DNA from: Mangrovimonas cancribranchiae
Lineage (GTDB): Bacteria; Bacteroidota; Bacteroidia; Flavobacteriales; Flavobacteriaceae
Assembly: GCF_037126245.1 (NCBI RefSeq)
Contig: NZ_CP136925.1
Coordinates: 2,930,001-2,994,000 of the forward strand
DNA: 64,000 bases
Direction of reading: 5' to 3'
Positions 44,678 through 54,566 of the stretch are shown piece by piece. Within the stretch, counting starts at the first letter, position 1. The number at the start of each line of letters is the position of its first letter. The notes under the pieces were generated by a model. The model saw nothing but the letters and a program-made list of their open reading frames with translations. It searched no databases and was not told the DNA's origin. The translations under genes and the position numbers were made by a program.

Positions 44678-47425
44678 TTATTGGTGGATTTCTTTTTCTA
44701 CAAATGGACTATTAGGATTGCAAATTTCTAATATTAGCTGTTTTAGTTCTTGAAAATAATTATCTAAAGTATCTTGAGTTATGAGGTTGCTTTTATTTTC
44801 ATAAAACGGCATAAACCCTTGGCTTAAATTTTTAAAAGAAATAATGCCAGCTTGAATGGGTTTTTCAAACGGATTATTATAATTCATCATATAAGCATAG
44901 GCCAATATTTGAAATGGTTTACTGTATTTATCGTAATCGGTTGTAAGGTCTTCCCATTGGTTAATTTTTACTTTACCAGGTTCTACTTTTCCAGATTTAT
45001 AATCTATGACTCTTATTGTGCCATTAAACTCATCAACACGGTCAACCATACCAGTTAAGTGTACCGGGAAATCAAGTTCAGGGATATGTAAAGGCACTTT
45101 ATAAGAAGCTTCGACAGCGAGTATTTTTATAACATCACCGTTTTTAATCTGATTAAGTTCTAGGTTGATAAAGTTGTTGACATAGCGTTTAGCGATTTCG
45201 AAAATAATAAGATTTATCCCTGTAGTAATATCACCAGATTTAAATTCATTTTTTATATGATTATGTACAAGACGAGATACATTCTCTTTTAAGTTTTTTA
45301 GCAAGTCTTCTGTTAATTTTTTATTTATTAGTGGCCTGTATAAGTCTTCGAGCGTGTTGTGTATTGTTGTTCCTAAGGTGTTTGCTGCTACGGTTTCTTC
45401 AACGTCATCAAACTCTTTTATGCCTAGAATTTTTTGGGAATAAAAGTCTAAAGGGTTTCTAATATAGTTTGTTAGTGCTGAAGGAGAAAACCCTTTTTGT
45501 GCGATGTCTTTTAACCGATTTAATACAGCGTTATTTTTTTCAACTTCTAATAGTTTTTTTGATATTGACGGTACTGGAGACGTTACTATGGATGAGTCTA
45601 CATTATGAGTTTCGTCTATTTCTAATTGTGTTATAAATCGGCTTTTTTCGCCACCGTTTAACACATCGGGTTCGGTATTGTAAACAATATGAACATTGGA
45701 GGCGCGTTGCAATAATCTGTAAAAGTGATAGGTATATACAGCGTCTTTTTCTTTGTATGTAGGAAGTTTGTTTTCTCGTTTTACATCAAATGGAATAAAT
45801 GAGTTTTGTGTTTTACCTGCTGGTAAAATACCTTCATTAACAGAGGCTATAATAACGGTGTCGAAATCTAAGACACGAGATTCTAGCATTCCCATAATTT
45901 GCAGGCCTTGCAAGGGTTCACCATGAAAATCTAGAGTGTCATTTTTTATAAGTTCTCTGTATAAGCTATATAATGTGTCAACGGTTTCTATATAATTAAA
46001 TTGTTCCATCATTTGCTCTAAGGAGTTAAATACTTCGTTAAAGCGATATAAATATTCTAAAGCCAGTAAATTGTTCGATTTATTACTGTCGAGGTGAGTT
46101 TTAATATTTAAAATAATGTTTTTACAGTGGTGTAATGCTTGTATTGGATTGTTTCTACAAGTTATAAAAAGTTGTATGAGTAATTCCTTCTTATTAGGCG
46201 CAATTTCACAAAGTTCATGTACAGAAAGCGAGACAATGTTATTTGTTTGTATATGTTCTATAATAACATTGGCATAATTTAAGTTGTTATCTTTAAATAG
46301 CGGTCTAATGTATTCATGCGATAATATGTTTACGACCTCTTTGTAATAGATAATGGTTTTTTTCGATTTATAGATACCGAATAATTTTTCAAAAAGAGAT
46401 GCTAATGGGATTTGATGGAGCGGTAAGCCCATAGTAATATTTATTGCATTAATGTTTTCTGGTAAGGAGTTAATTAATGGAATAAGAAGCGATTCGTCTC
46501 CTAAAACAACAGCTGTGTTTTTTAATTGGTTTACAGTGTTTAGTTTTTCTAATAAACCGCCAATGTATTTTATTTGTCCCACATTTTTAGGTGTTCCTGT
46601 AACAGCTATTTGTTTATCAGTATGGTAATGGTTGGCGTTCCATTTAAAAGGGTGTTTTTTTAAAACAGGCCAATTTTTTTTGTGAGATCGAATAAAATGG
46701 CCAGCATCATGCAACTTATTTTTTACAAAATGGTTGTCAATATCCCAGTAGATGTTTGCTAGTCCTTGATTTAACAATTCTTGAATAATTACCTCTTCCG
46801 CTTTATTAAGTGCATTAAATCCAGCGAAAATGAATCTTTCGTTTGTGTTTTGTTTTATAAAAGCATGTAAGTTGTTTGATGCTTCTCTATAAACAAGGCC
46901 TTGGTAGCCTTTTTGTTTGGATATAAGTTGTTTAGTTAATGTTTGATAATATAGTTTTAACCTATTCCAGAAGGACAAATAGTTTTTTATATACGATGTT
47001 TGATTAGCCTCTATAGACCAATGATTGTGCTCTATTTTTTTTATTTCGCTTAAGTAATCAAAGATATTATTGGGCTCGATTAAATAGCGATCGATTTCAT
47101 TAAAATCTTGAATTATTATTTGTGCCCATTTAAAAAACTTATCAAATGGCTCAATTTCTTCCTTAGGAGTAATGTTAAGGTAAACGCTATAAAACTCAAA
47201 AAATAACTCTGTATTAGAAAGGCGCTCTAAGTTAGATATTTGTTCAACAAACTCTTCAATAGAAACTATTTCAGGTGAAAAAAATGTTCCAGGAATATGT
47301 TTATGCAAGGTATTCTTTAAAAATACACCTGCTCTTTTACTAGGGAGTATAAAGGTTAATTTAGAAACATCCTGACCTTGTTTTTTTAGGTCTATAATTA
47401 CGTCTTCAAGAAATGTTGTTGTCAT
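44678..47425 (-). CDS. AddB-like PD-(D/E)XK exonuclease/helicase-like protein
   Basis: 915-residue protein of the AddB/RexB class, partner of AddA in double-strand-break end resection. The N-terminus has an inactive-helicase-like region (KLTFILPSKRAGVFLKN). The middle part carries ESRVLDFDTVIIASVNEGILP, typical of the UvrD-like C-domain. The C-terminal nuclease domain begins about residue 660 (FSPSALTNYIRNPLDFYSQKI) with PD-(D/E)XK motif residues in RVIDYKSGKVEPGK. No canonical Walker A is seen. The AddA-like gene is 2.8 kb upstream on the same strand, with porin and kbl genes between. Confidence 0.85.
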   Translation of the reverse strand: MTTTFLEDVIIDLKKQGQDVSKLTFILPSKRAGVFLKNTLHKHIPGTFFSPEIVSIEEFVEQISNLERLSNTELFFEFYSVYLNITPKEEIEPFDKFFKWAQIIIQDFNEIDRYLIEPNNIFDYLSEIKKIEHNHWSIEANQTSYIKNYLSFWNRLKLYYQTLTKQLISKQKGYQGLVYREASNNLHAFIKQNTNERFIFAGFNALNKAEEVIIQELLNQGLANIYWDIDNHFVKNKLHDAGHFIRSHKKNWPVLKKHPFKWNANHYHTDKQIAVTGTPKNVGQIKYIGGLLEKLNTVNQLKNTAVVLGDESLLIPLINSLPENINAINITMGLPLHQIPLASLFEKLFGIYKSKKTIIYYKEVVNILSHEYIRPLFKDNNLNYANVIIEHIQTNNIVSLSVHELCEIAPNKKELLIQLFITCRNNPIQALHHCKNIILNIKTHLDSNKSNNLLALEYLYRFNEVFNSLEQMMEQFNYIETVDTLYSLYRELIKNDTLDFHGEPLQGLQIMGMLESRVLDFDTVIIASVNEGILPAGKTQNSFIPFDVKRENKLPTYKEKDAVYTYHFYRLLQRASNVHIVYNTEPDVLNGGEKSRFITQLEIDETHNVDSSIVTSPVPSISKKLLEVEKNNAVLNRLKDIAQKGFSPSALTNYIRNPLDFYSQKILGIKEFDDVEETVAANTLGTTIHNTLEDLYRPLINKKLTEDLLKNLKENVSRLVHNHIKNEFKSGDITTGINLIIFEIAKRYVNNFINLELNQIKNGDVIKILAVEASYKVPLHIPELDFPVHLTGMVDRVDEFNGTIRVIDYKSGKVEPGKVKINQWEDLTTDYDKYSKPFQILAYAYMMNYNNPFEKPIQAGIISFKNLSQGFMPFYENKSNLITQDTLDNYFQELKQLILEICNPNSPFVEKEIHQ

Positions 47426-47440
47426 GTTATAAAAATAAAA

Positions 47441-47468
47441 AACGCCCCGAAAATCGGAGCGTTTTTTT
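47441..47468 (-). terminator. Intrinsic terminator of the OmpA/TSP3 gene
   Basis: AAACGCCCCGA / TCGGAGCGTTT stem with one mismatch and a 3-base loop. On the minus strand a long T-run follows. It separates the OmpA gene from the AddB-like gene. Confidence 0.8.
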
Positions 47469-47498
47469 AAAAATTTATATGGTGTGTTTAACCAGTAA

Positions 47499-48857
47499 TT
47501 ATTTTACTAAGTTAATTTCTACACGTCTGTTGTTAGCTCTACCAGCTCTAGTTTTGTTAGTGTCGATAGGCTTAGACTCACCGTAACCTTTAGAAGATAA
47601 TCTAAATTCGTCGATACCATTTTCTACTAAGTAATCTTTAACAGATAATGCTCTAGCTTCAGATAATCTCATGTTTAAAGATTCAGAACCTACACTATCA
47701 GTGTGACCTTCTACAGTAAACTTAGCATTAGGGTATTCTTCTAAGATATCAATAATGTTAGCTAATACTTCTTCAGAACGTGATTGGATTGAAGATTTAC
47801 CTGTATCGAATAAGATTGTTTTAGCGTATGCGTTTAATGATTTTTGTACAGCTTCAGAAAGTTCTGGACAACCATTGTTTGCAACAGTACCAGGAACATC
47901 TGGACAGTTATCGTCTTTATCTAAAACATTATCACCATCAGTATCTGGCCATGGGCATCCGTTGTTTTCAGATGGACCAGCTTCGTTAGGACAGTTATCA
48001 TCTTTATCAGCAATACCGTCACCATCAGCATCTGGACATCCAGCTAATGCTTTTTCACCAGCTACTGCAGGGCAAGCATCATCTTTATCAGCTACACCGT
48101 CACCATCTGTATCAGGACATCCGTTAAACTCAGCTAAACCAGCTTCGTTTGGACAATCATCCTTACCGTCTTCGATACCATCTCCATCAGAATCAGGACA
48201 TCCGTTAAATTCTTCAAGACCAGCAACTTCTGGACAAGCGTCGTCTTTATCGTAGATACCGTCACCATCTGTATCTTTACCACCAAACTTAAATGTTAAA
48301 CCAGCAGTATGTTGGAAGTGTGTGTCTAAATAATCTTCAAAGGCATGCTTGTAAGTACTTTGGAAGTTTAAACCAATATGCTCTGATAACCAGAAATTAA
48401 TTCCTACAGTTCCATTTAAAGTACCAGCTCCAATTTCGTCAACCCAAGTGTAACCACCACCAACACCTAAGAAAGGTTCAATGCAGTTTGAGTTTAAAAT
48501 TTCAGAAAAGCTATATTTAACTGTACCGTCAAGTCCGTAGTAAGAAAGATCATTAACAGAGGCATCACCGTAGCTGTCAATTCTGTTAATAGAACCTGTA
48601 ACACCTAAACTAAAACCACTATCAATATATCTTGATACAGTAAGGCTAGAAAGTGAAGGTAAAATGTTCCAGTGATCTGTGGCATTAAAATATTCGTCGA
48701 AGTAATCGCCAAGTGGAGCATCTTCACCAGTAGGGTAAAAATCAACCGCGTTTACTCCTAGACTTATGGCCCATGGGTTGTTTTCATCTTGCGCATTGGC
48801 ATTGCTTAAGCCAAATATAAGCAACATCGCGAACAATAATCTGCTAAGATTTTTCAT
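47499..48857 (-). CDS. OmpA family porin with thrombospondin type 3 repeats
   Basis: 452 residues. Signal peptide (ends NANAQ), 8-stranded beta-barrel-like domain (to about residue 195, ending [14 protein letters not shown]), five TSP3 calcium-binding repeats (about 198-340, units of the form DxDGDGxxDKDDxCPxxAG) and a C-terminal OmpA domain (about 340-452) with [18 protein letters not shown] and [20 protein letters not shown]. It probably links outer membrane and peptidoglycan. ATG at 48857 chosen; an upstream in-frame TTG adds two residues. A strong promoter lies upstream, consistent with an abundant porin. Confidence 0.93.
   Translation of the reverse strand: MKNLSRLLFAMLLIFGLSNANAQDENNPWAISLGVNAVDFYPTGEDAPLGDYFDEYFNATDHWNILPSLSSLTVSRYIDSGFSLGVTGSINRIDSYGDASVNDLSYYGLDGTVKYSFSEILNSNCIEPFLGVGGGYTWVDEIGAGTLNGTVGINFWLSEHIGLNFQSTYKHAFEDYLDTHFQHTAGLTFKFGGKDTDGDGIYDKDDACPEVAGLEEFNGCPDSDGDGIEDGKDDCPNEAGLAEFNGCPDTDGDGVADKDDACPAVAGEKALAGCPDADGDGIADKDDNCPNEAGPSENNGCPWPDTDGDNVLDKDDNCPDVPGTVANNGCPELSEAVQKSLNAYAKTILFDTGKSSIQSRSEEVLANIIDILEEYPNAKFTVEGHTDSVGSESLNMRLSEARALSVKDYLVENGIDEFRLSSKGYGESKPIDTNKTRAGRANNRRVEINLVK
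47866..48281 (-). repeat. Five thrombospondin type 3 repeats within the OmpA gene
   Basis: Five imperfect units of about 25-29 codons, each with D-x-D-G-D-(G/N) and CP. The units have diverged in the middle ([40 protein letters not shown]), as expected of an old tandem expansion. Confidence 0.85.
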
Positions 48858-48892
48858 ATTCAAAAATTTAATTTTTAAGTGTTAATTGTAAG

Positions 48893-48933
48893 CAAAAGTA
48901 AGTTGTTAAATAATATTAACAAAGACAAATATA
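48893..48933 (-). promoter_or_regulatory. Promoter of the OmpA/TSP3 gene
   Basis: Minus strand TTG (48922-48920), 19-base spacer and TACTTTTG (48900-48893), the ideal Bacteroidota layout. A second box TATATTTG lies upstream at 48933-48926. A leader of roughly 30 bases is predicted for the first. Confidence 0.7.
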
Positions 48934-48982
48934 GAAAAATATTGAATATTTGCCCTAATTTATAGGCTATTCTAAGAAAAAA

Positions 48983-50176
48983 TTAAATGATTTCCAACTT
49001 TTTCCCAACTTTAACAAATGCTTTAATGGCTTTATCTAAATGTTCTTTTTCGTGTGCTGCAGATAACTGTACTCGAATTCTAGCTTTTTCTTTTGGTACA
49101 ACTGGATAGAAGAAACCTATAACATAAATACCTTCTTCAAGTAGCATATTAGCCATGGTTTGCGATAGCTTAGCATCGTAAAGCATAACAGGAACTATGG
49201 CAGAATCGCCATCAATGATATCAAAACCGGCTTGTTTAAGCCCATTTTTAAAATAGTTTGTGTTCCATTCTAGTTTGTCTCTTAACTCGGTATTATTAGA
49301 AAGCATATCGAATACCTTAATTGAAGCGCCTACAATAGCTGGTGCTAATGAGTTAGAGAATAAATATGGTCTAGAACGTTGACGCAACATTTCTATTATT
49401 TCTTTTTTTCCTGTGGTATAACCTCCCATAGCGCCGCCCAAAGCTTTTCCTAATGTTCCTGTTATAATGTCTATGCGTCCCATAACACCTTTTTCTTCTA
49501 AAGTACCACGACCTGTTTCGCCTATAAAACCAGCTGCGTGACATTCGTCTATCATTACAAGGGCATCGTATTTATCAGCTAAATCGCAAATTTTATCTAA
49601 TGGAGCCACTAAACCATCCATAGAAAATACGCCATCGGTAACTATAATTTTAAACCTTGCGCCATTTTCGTTTGCTGCAATAAGTTGTTTTTCAAGATCT
49701 GCCATATCGTTATTTTGGAAACGGTATCTAGCAGCTTTACATAAACGAACACCATCGATAATAGAGGCATGATTTAAGGAATCGGAAATTATAGCATCTT
49801 CTTTAGTTAATAATGGTTCAAAAACACCACCATTAGCATCGAAAGCCGCTGCATAAAGAATAGTGTCTTCGGTTTGATAAAATTGGGCGATTTTTTGTTC
49901 AAGGGTTTTATGGATGTCTTGTGTTCCGCAAATAAAACGGACCGAGGACATACCAAATCCATGGGTATCCATAGTGTCTTTAGCAGCTTGAATAACGTCA
50001 GGGTGATTACTTAATCCTAAATAATTGTTAGCGCAGAAGTTTAGTACTTTTTCTCCAGTATTTAATGTAATTTCTGCATCTTGAGACGATGTTATAATGC
50101 GTTCTTCTTTAAATAAACCATCGTCTTTTATGTGTTGTAATTCTTCTTGTAAATAGTCTTTTATTTTTCCGTACAT
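48983..50176 (-). CDS. kbl: Glycine C-acetyltransferase (2-amino-3-ketobutyrate CoA ligase)
   Basis: PLP-dependent alpha-oxoamine synthase that cleaves 2-amino-3-ketobutyrate with CoA to glycine and acetyl-CoA in threonine breakdown. PLP lysine in [15 protein letters not shown] at about residue 243, [10 protein letters not shown] for the cofactor aspartate, and [17 protein letters not shown] near residue 79. 397 residues. The threonine dehydrogenase partner is not in the window. A TAAATTTG box lies just upstream. Confidence 0.93.
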   Translation of the reverse strand: MYGKIKDYLQEELQHIKDDGLFKEERIITSSQDAEITLNTGEKVLNFCANNYLGLSNHPDVIQAAKDTMDTHGFGMSSVRFICGTQDIHKTLEQKIAQFYQTEDTILYAAAFDANGGVFEPLLTKEDAIISDSLNHASIIDGVRLCKAARYRFQNNDMADLEKQLIAANENGARFKIIVTDGVFSMDGLVAPLDKICDLADKYDALVMIDECHAAGFIGETGRGTLEEKGVMGRIDIITGTLGKALGGAMGGYTTGKKEIIEMLRQRSRPYLFSNSLAPAIVGASIKVFDMLSNNTELRDKLEWNTNYFKNGLKQAGFDIIDGDSAIVPVMLYDAKLSQTMANMLLEEGIYVIGFFYPVVPKEKARIRVQLSAAHEKEHLDKAIKAFVKVGKKLEII

Positions 50177-50193
50177 GATTGTGTTGTTTTTTG

Positions 50194-50201
50194 CAAATTT
50201 A
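50194..50201 (-). promoter_or_regulatory. Putative -7 box of kbl
   Basis: Minus strand TAAATTTG, 18 bases before the ATG, overlapping the stop codon of the AddA-like gene. Confidence 0.5.
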
Positions 50202-53200
50202 TAATTCTTTTACCGTAATTTCTTTATTAATGTAAATGAGTATTTTTTTGGTTACTTTATATCCCATGTCTTTAAGGGCATCATGATAACGTTCTATTTG
50301 TATTTGGTGTTTCTCTTCTTCTTGGCCTGTTTTATAATCTAAAATGGTGACTTTTTGATTTTTATCAATAACTATTCTGTCGGGTCTTAAAATAGTTCCT
50401 TCTTTAGTTATAATATCTTTTTCGTTATAGACGACTTGTTGGTTGTTAAAATAAGTTGTTAACTGTGGATGATTACTAATTTGTAACACCATGGCTTTTA
50501 AGTTCTGTTCTTGTGTTGGAGTTATTTTTCCTTGTATTATATAATCTTTAAAAACAGAATTTATATCGTCGTGGGTTTTAATGTTGGCCATAATATTATG
50601 GACTAAATTTCCTCTTTCAATCGCCACTTCTTGATTGGTGTTCCACAAATATCCAGAGTTTGTTACAATTTTTAAGCGGTGTTGTTCTCTAGGTGTTGAT
50701 ATAAACCTGTTTAATGTTTTGGTAGCTTGTTTTGTTTTAGGTTGAAGCGTTCTTTTGGAGCTGCCAAAGTGGTATTCTGTTTTATTGTTGTCCCAAAGCT
50801 GGTTGGCTTTAAGGTAGTTAATTAGTAACCCAGAATATTTTTTAAGCTTCTCTTGATTTTTTCTATCTAAATCCAATTCAGAGATAACATATAACTGTTC
50901 AACGGCGCGTGTTAAAACGACATAAAGTAAGTTTACAGCATCTAGTTCGAGTTCGGATTGCGAGTTTATATATAATTGTTCACCTATTTTTCCGTAGGTT
51001 TCAAGCTCTTTATTTTTATTAATATACACATATGGTACTCCATGAAATTCATCTGGATTTAAGGGAAACCAAATCTTCGATTTATCGAAATAAATGTCTT
51101 GATTGGCATAAGGAAAAATAACCACAGGAAATTCTAACCCTTTTGATTTATGAATAGTCATAATCTGGATGGCATTGCTTTGTTGCGGCGCAGCAATACT
51201 GAGCTTGTCTTTTTTTCTGTCCCAAAGCTCTAAAAACCCAGAAATACTTGCATCGTGTTTATGGGAGTAATCTAAAATTTCATCTAGAAAAAACTGGATG
51301 TAAGCATTAGGTTTTTCGCATAAGTTAAATGCGCGTATAATACTTTCGGTAGCTTCGTAAATAGGAAGACTGGAAACATCATTAAAATCAAAAGTTATTT
51401 GATTTTCACATAATCGGTTAAATGCATCTACAGGGTTTAAACTTATGTATTGGGCATAAAAATTATGCTTATCGTTAATATTTAAAATATGTTCTGCTAT
51501 AAATGTTAATAGTGCAAATTTTGTCTCGTTGTTTTTGGGTTGCAAACTAAGTTGAAACATATTCACAAGAAATTGAACCTCTGGTGCATTACTGAGTAAT
51601 AATGATTCCGATGAGACAACATTTAAACCTTGATTATTTAAATACTCAGCAATAGCGACCCCTTCTTTCCCTTTTCTGGTAATAATACAAATATCGCCAA
51701 GTGCAAAACCTTCTTTAAGCGTTTGTTGTATTATTTGTAGTGTTTTTTCACAATGTAATTCATCTTTGTCTTGTTCTTTAACATCTAAAAAAGAAAGCTC
51801 TACATACCCTGTTTTTTCTATCGATATTTTTTGTTCGCTGGCTTGATATATGGCTGCATGGTTAGGATTTGAAAACACAAAACTAGACAGGTGCTTAAAT
51901 AGCGCATTGTTGAACTCTACAATGGTTTTGGCGCTTCTAAAGTTATACTCTAAAGATTTCTCTTTAGCATCAATATGAAAAGGGTTTGTGTGTTTTGTAT
52001 ATAAATCTATAAATTGCTCTGCGCGTCCGCCACGCCAGCGGTAAATAGCTTGTTTTGCATCGCCAACTAACATGGCTGTTCCTGTTTCGCCTTTTAAATT
52101 TTCGTTAGACAAAGCATGGCTTATTAAAGGCGTTAAATTAGTCCATTGTAATATAGAGGTGTCTTGAAATTCATCGATAAAATAATGTTTAAACTTTTCG
52201 CCAAGACGTTCGTAAATAAAAGGTGCTGGTTGCTGTTTGATTTCGTTGTGTATAAGGGTGTTGAATTCTGAAATCAATAGTAAGTCGTCCTCTTTTTTAA
52301 TAGTGTCTAAGGTTTCACTAATGGCATGTATTACTGATAGTGGCGTTATATTTTTTATACAGTTTTTAAGAAAATTATACTCGGCAATAGCTGTTTTTGT
52401 TGTTTCAAAAAAAGCCGCTAATTGTGGTTGTATGTCATTAATAATTTGGGCAATATTATCGGAAACTCGTTTTGGGTAAAGCGTATTGTTTTCAACTAAA
52501 TCTTTTTGCCAAGCAGCAGTGAACTCATCTTTAAAATTAGCATTAACAAGTTTTGTAAAATACTTTGGGAGCGAGCCGCGGCTAAAATCGTTATGTTCTA
52601 AACTGGCAGCTTCAATAAGTTCTAAAGCGTCTTTAGCTTGTTTTATAATGTGATCGCTTTTTTCTTTTTGAGTTTTAAGTAAGGCTGTTTTAAGATTGGC
52701 AAAATCTGTAACAGTTTTTCCTTTAAGTTGGTTTATATAAGGAATGTCGTTTTCGTTAATTAAAAGTTTTGCTATTTGGTTAAAATCGTAAGCAATATTC
52801 CAGCTTCTGTCGTCATCGGCTTTTTCAATAGCAAAGTCAACCAACACTTTGGTTAGTTTTTTATTGGTGCCAGCTTCTTCTATAAGTAAATCAACGGCTT
52901 TACTTAATAGATAAGTTGTATCTAGTTCTACTTCAAAGTTAACAGGTAGTTTTAAGTCATGAGCAAAGGTTCTTATTAGTCTATGATTAAATTTATCTAT
53001 AGTAGAAATATCAAAAGCCGCATAATTATGTACCATAGTTTGCAGCAGTGTTGCAGATTTTTGATGGAGGTCTTTAGGAGAGATGCTAAGTTCCTGTGCT
53101 AGATCATTAAACATAGGGTGATTTGCCGTTAGAATGCTTTCTTCAGAAAAAAGCTTTAGCGTTTCTATAATACGCGATTTCATTTCGTTAACGGCTTTAT

Positions 53201-53345
53201 TGGTAAAGGTTAACGCGAGAAGTGTTCTAAATTTTAAAAGATTATTTGAAGCGAGAATAATTTGCAAATAGTTTTTTACTAGCGTATAGGTTTTTCCGCT
53301 TCCGGCCGAAGCATTATAAATGGTAAACGTATCTTGTTGTGGCAT
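50199..53345 (-). CDS. AddA/RecB-like UvrD helicase-nuclease
   Basis: 1048-residue superfamily 1A helicase with a C-terminal nuclease, used in double-strand-break repair. Walker A in [18 protein letters not shown] at residue 10 and onward, motif Ia [17 protein letters not shown], Walker [10 protein letters not shown], motif [18 protein letters not shown], and late helicase motifs [19 protein letters not shown] and LLYVVLTRA. The C-terminus carries a RecB-type nuclease with [20 protein letters not shown]. With the AddB-like protein it would make an AddAB-type complex. Confidence 0.92.
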   Translation of the reverse strand: MPQQDTFTIYNASAGSGKTYTLVKNYLQIILASNNLLKFRTLLALTFTNKAVNEMKSRIIETLKLFSEESILTANHPMFNDLAQELSISPKDLHQKSATLLQTMVHNYAAFDISTIDKFNHRLIRTFAHDLKLPVNFEVELDTTYLLSKAVDLLIEEAGTNKKLTKVLVDFAIEKADDDRSWNIAYDFNQIAKLLINENDIPYINQLKGKTVTDFANLKTALLKTQKEKSDHIIKQAKDALELIEAASLEHNDFSRGSLPKYFTKLVNANFKDEFTAAWQKDLVENNTLYPKRVSDNIAQIINDIQPQLAAFFETTKTAIAEYNFLKNCIKNITPLSVIHAISETLDTIKKEDDLLLISEFNTLIHNEIKQQPAPFIYERLGEKFKHYFIDEFQDTSILQWTNLTPLISHALSNENLKGETGTAMLVGDAKQAIYRWRGGRAEQFIDLYTKHTNPFHIDAKEKSLEYNFRSAKTIVEFNNALFKHLSSFVFSNPNHAAIYQASEQKISIEKTGYVELSFLDVKEQDKDELHCEKTLQIIQQTLKEGFALGDICIITRKGKEGVAIAEYLNNQGLNVVSSESLLLSNAPEVQFLVNMFQLSLQPKNNETKFALLTFIAEHILNINDKHNFYAQYISLNPVDAFNRLCENQITFDFNDVSSLPIYEATESIIRAFNLCEKPNAYIQFFLDEILDYSHKHDASISGFLELWDRKKDKLSIAAPQQSNAIQIMTIHKSKGLEFPVVIFPYANQDIYFDKSKIWFPLNPDEFHGVPYVYINKNKELETYGKIGEQLYINSQSELELDAVNLLYVVLTRAVEQLYVISELDLDRKNQEKLKKYSGLLINYLKANQLWDNNKTEYHFGSSKRTLQPKTKQATKTLNRFISTPREQHRLKIVTNSGYLWNTNQEVAIERGNLVHNIMANIKTHDDINSVFKDYIIQGKITPTQEQNLKAMVLQISNHPQLTTYFNNQQVVYNEKDIITKEGTILRPDRIVIDKNQKVTILDYKTGQEEEKHQIQIERYHDALKDMGYKVTKKILIYINKEITVKEL

Positions 53346-53484
53346 TTATTAATTTGTTTTGGTACAAGATAAAAACAATCGATAACTTCATAACAATTTA
53401 TTATTTTCAATTTGTCCTGAAACTCCTCAATTATCATTAAATTTGGCTAAAGAATTAAGTTTAATCATTAAAACATAACATATT

Positions 53485-54093
53485 ATGGCTTTTGAATTAC
53501 CAAAATTAAAATACGCATACGATGCATTAGAACCACATATTGATGCACGTACTATGGAAATACATCATACAAAACATCATAACGGTTATACCACTAAGTT
53601 AAATGCTGCTATTGAGGGTACAGACCTAGAAGGAAAAACAATAGAAGATATCCTTACAAATTTAGATATGGATAATGCTGCTGTTAGAAATAATGGTGGT
53701 GGATTTTACAACCACTCGTTATTTTGGGAAGTGATGAATCCAGAAGGAAAAGGACGCCTATCAGGTGAATTAAAAGACGCTATAGAAGATGCTTTTGGAT
53801 CTGTAGAGGCGTTTAAAGATGCTTTTAGTAAAGCTGCGGCAACACAATTTGGTTCTGGATGGGCCTGGTTGTGTGTACACAAAGGAGGGAAAGTTGAAGT
53901 ATGTTCAACACCTAACCAAGACAATCCATTAATGCCAGGTGTAACTTGCCAAGGAACACCTATTTTAGGATTAGATGTTTGGGAGCATGCTTATTACTTA
54001 AACTATCAAAATAGACGACCAGATTACATTGAAGCGTTTTTTAACGTAATTAACTGGAACGAAGTAGAACGTCGTTATGCCGAAGCTAAATAA
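53485..54093 (+). CDS. Superoxide dismutase (Mn/cambialistic type)
   Basis: Dismutates superoxide. Metal ligands lie in [20 protein letters not shown] and [18 protein letters not shown]. The glutamine that tunes the metal is in TPNQDNPLM, as in Mn enzymes, and the FeSOD glutamine position before NH is replaced by the GGGFYNH stretch, so Mn or cambialistic use is suggested. 202 residues, normal, with no signal peptide, hence cytoplasmic. Single gene with terminator. Confidence 0.95.
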   Translation: MAFELPKLKYAYDALEPHIDARTMEIHHTKHHNGYTTKLNAAIEGTDLEGKTIEDILTNLDMDNAAVRNNGGGFYNHSLFWEVMNPEGKGRLSGELKDAIEDAFGSVEAFKDAFSKAAATQFGSGWAWLCVHKGGKVEVCSTPNQDNPLMPGVTCQGTPILGLDVWEHAYYLNYQNRRPDYIEAFFNVINWNEVERRYAEAK

Positions 54094-54114
54094 CAATACG
54101 TTTTAATAGTACAG

Positions 54115-54147
54115 AAAAAAGCAAACCTAAATGGTTTGCTTTTTTTA
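54115..54147 (+). terminator. Intrinsic terminator of the superoxide dismutase gene
   Basis: AAAAAAGCAAACC / GGTTTGCTTTTTTT, perfect stem, 5-base loop, long T-run. Confidence 0.88.
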
Positions 54148-54185
54148 TTCTATTGTGATTCTATTTTATAAACCGAATTAAAATG

Positions 54186-54256
54186 AAAAAAGGTGAACAA
54201 GTGTTCACCTTTTTTGCCCCAAATCTACCATAAACTTAACCTACTTATGTTATGGT
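54186..54256 (-). ncRNA. Candidate small RNA, copy 1 of a tandem pair
   Basis: About 71 nt on the minus strand. The 5' part ACCATAAC can pair imperfectly with GTTTATGGT, enclosing a loop with AGTAGGTT. A single-stranded linker with GATTTGGGG follows, then terminator stem GGTGAACA / TGTTCACC with T-run. The box TAAATTTG sits so that transcription would start at the ACCATAAC. The core is repeated almost exactly 198 bases away. Terminator stem shows a compensatory change between copies. No conserved peptide frame. The remainder of this 473-base gap holds only the sod terminator and AT-rich sequence. Confidence 0.6.
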
Positions 54257-54261
54257 GATGA

Positions 54262-54269
54262 CAAATTTA
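54262..54269 (-). promoter_or_regulatory. -7 box of small RNA copy 1
   Basis: Minus strand TAAATTTG, full match, last base 6 positions before the start of the conserved RNA core. No clear -33 TTG. Confidence 0.55.
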
Positions 54270-54383
54270 TGGAATAGGCTAAAACCGATTAAAAATATTG
54301 GATAAACTGCTTATAAATCAGTCTAAAAGTTAAAAAGAGAAGCAGAAACGAGTGTTTTCTTAAGAAATAGCTAGGGTTTTAAT

Positions 54384-54455
54384 AAAAAAGGCGAACAAGA
54401 TGTTCGCCTTTTTTGCCCCAAATCTACCATGAACTTAACCTACTTATGTTATGGT
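54384..54455 (-). ncRNA. Candidate small RNA, copy 2 of a tandem pair
   Basis: About 72 nt on the minus strand, with the first 42 bases identical to copy 1 except for one C/T difference. Terminator stem GGCGAACA / TGTTCGCC has a G-C pair where copy 1 has A-T, with a 3-base loop instead of 2. Flanks outside the unit are unrelated. This points to selection on RNA structure. It lies 112 bases downstream of the purF stop, same strand, and could also be released from the purF 3' end. Confidence 0.6.
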
Positions 54456-54459
54456 ATTA

Positions 54460-54467
54460 CTAAGGTA
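54460..54467 (-). promoter_or_regulatory. Degenerate -7 box of small RNA copy 2
   Basis: Minus strand TACCTTAG, one mismatch, at nearly the same spacing from the core as in copy 1. Confidence 0.35.
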
Positions 54468-54566
54468 GATTTTATTAAATTAAGTTGCGTTAAAAAATAG
54501 ATAAAATGCTATTTTATTAGCCAAACAGTTTATTTTGTAGGATAAAGTGTATTTGTAACTCTTTGA

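Noticed and set aside
47755-48255. 166-residue plus-strand open frame inside the OmpA gene
   Set aside because: It is antisense to the TSP3 repeats and its Ser/Pro/Ala-rich periodic sequence mirrors those repeats.
47866-48281. Possible CRISPR or DNA repeat array
   Set aside because: The periodicity is that of protein-coding TSP3 repeats with diverged sequence, without spacers.
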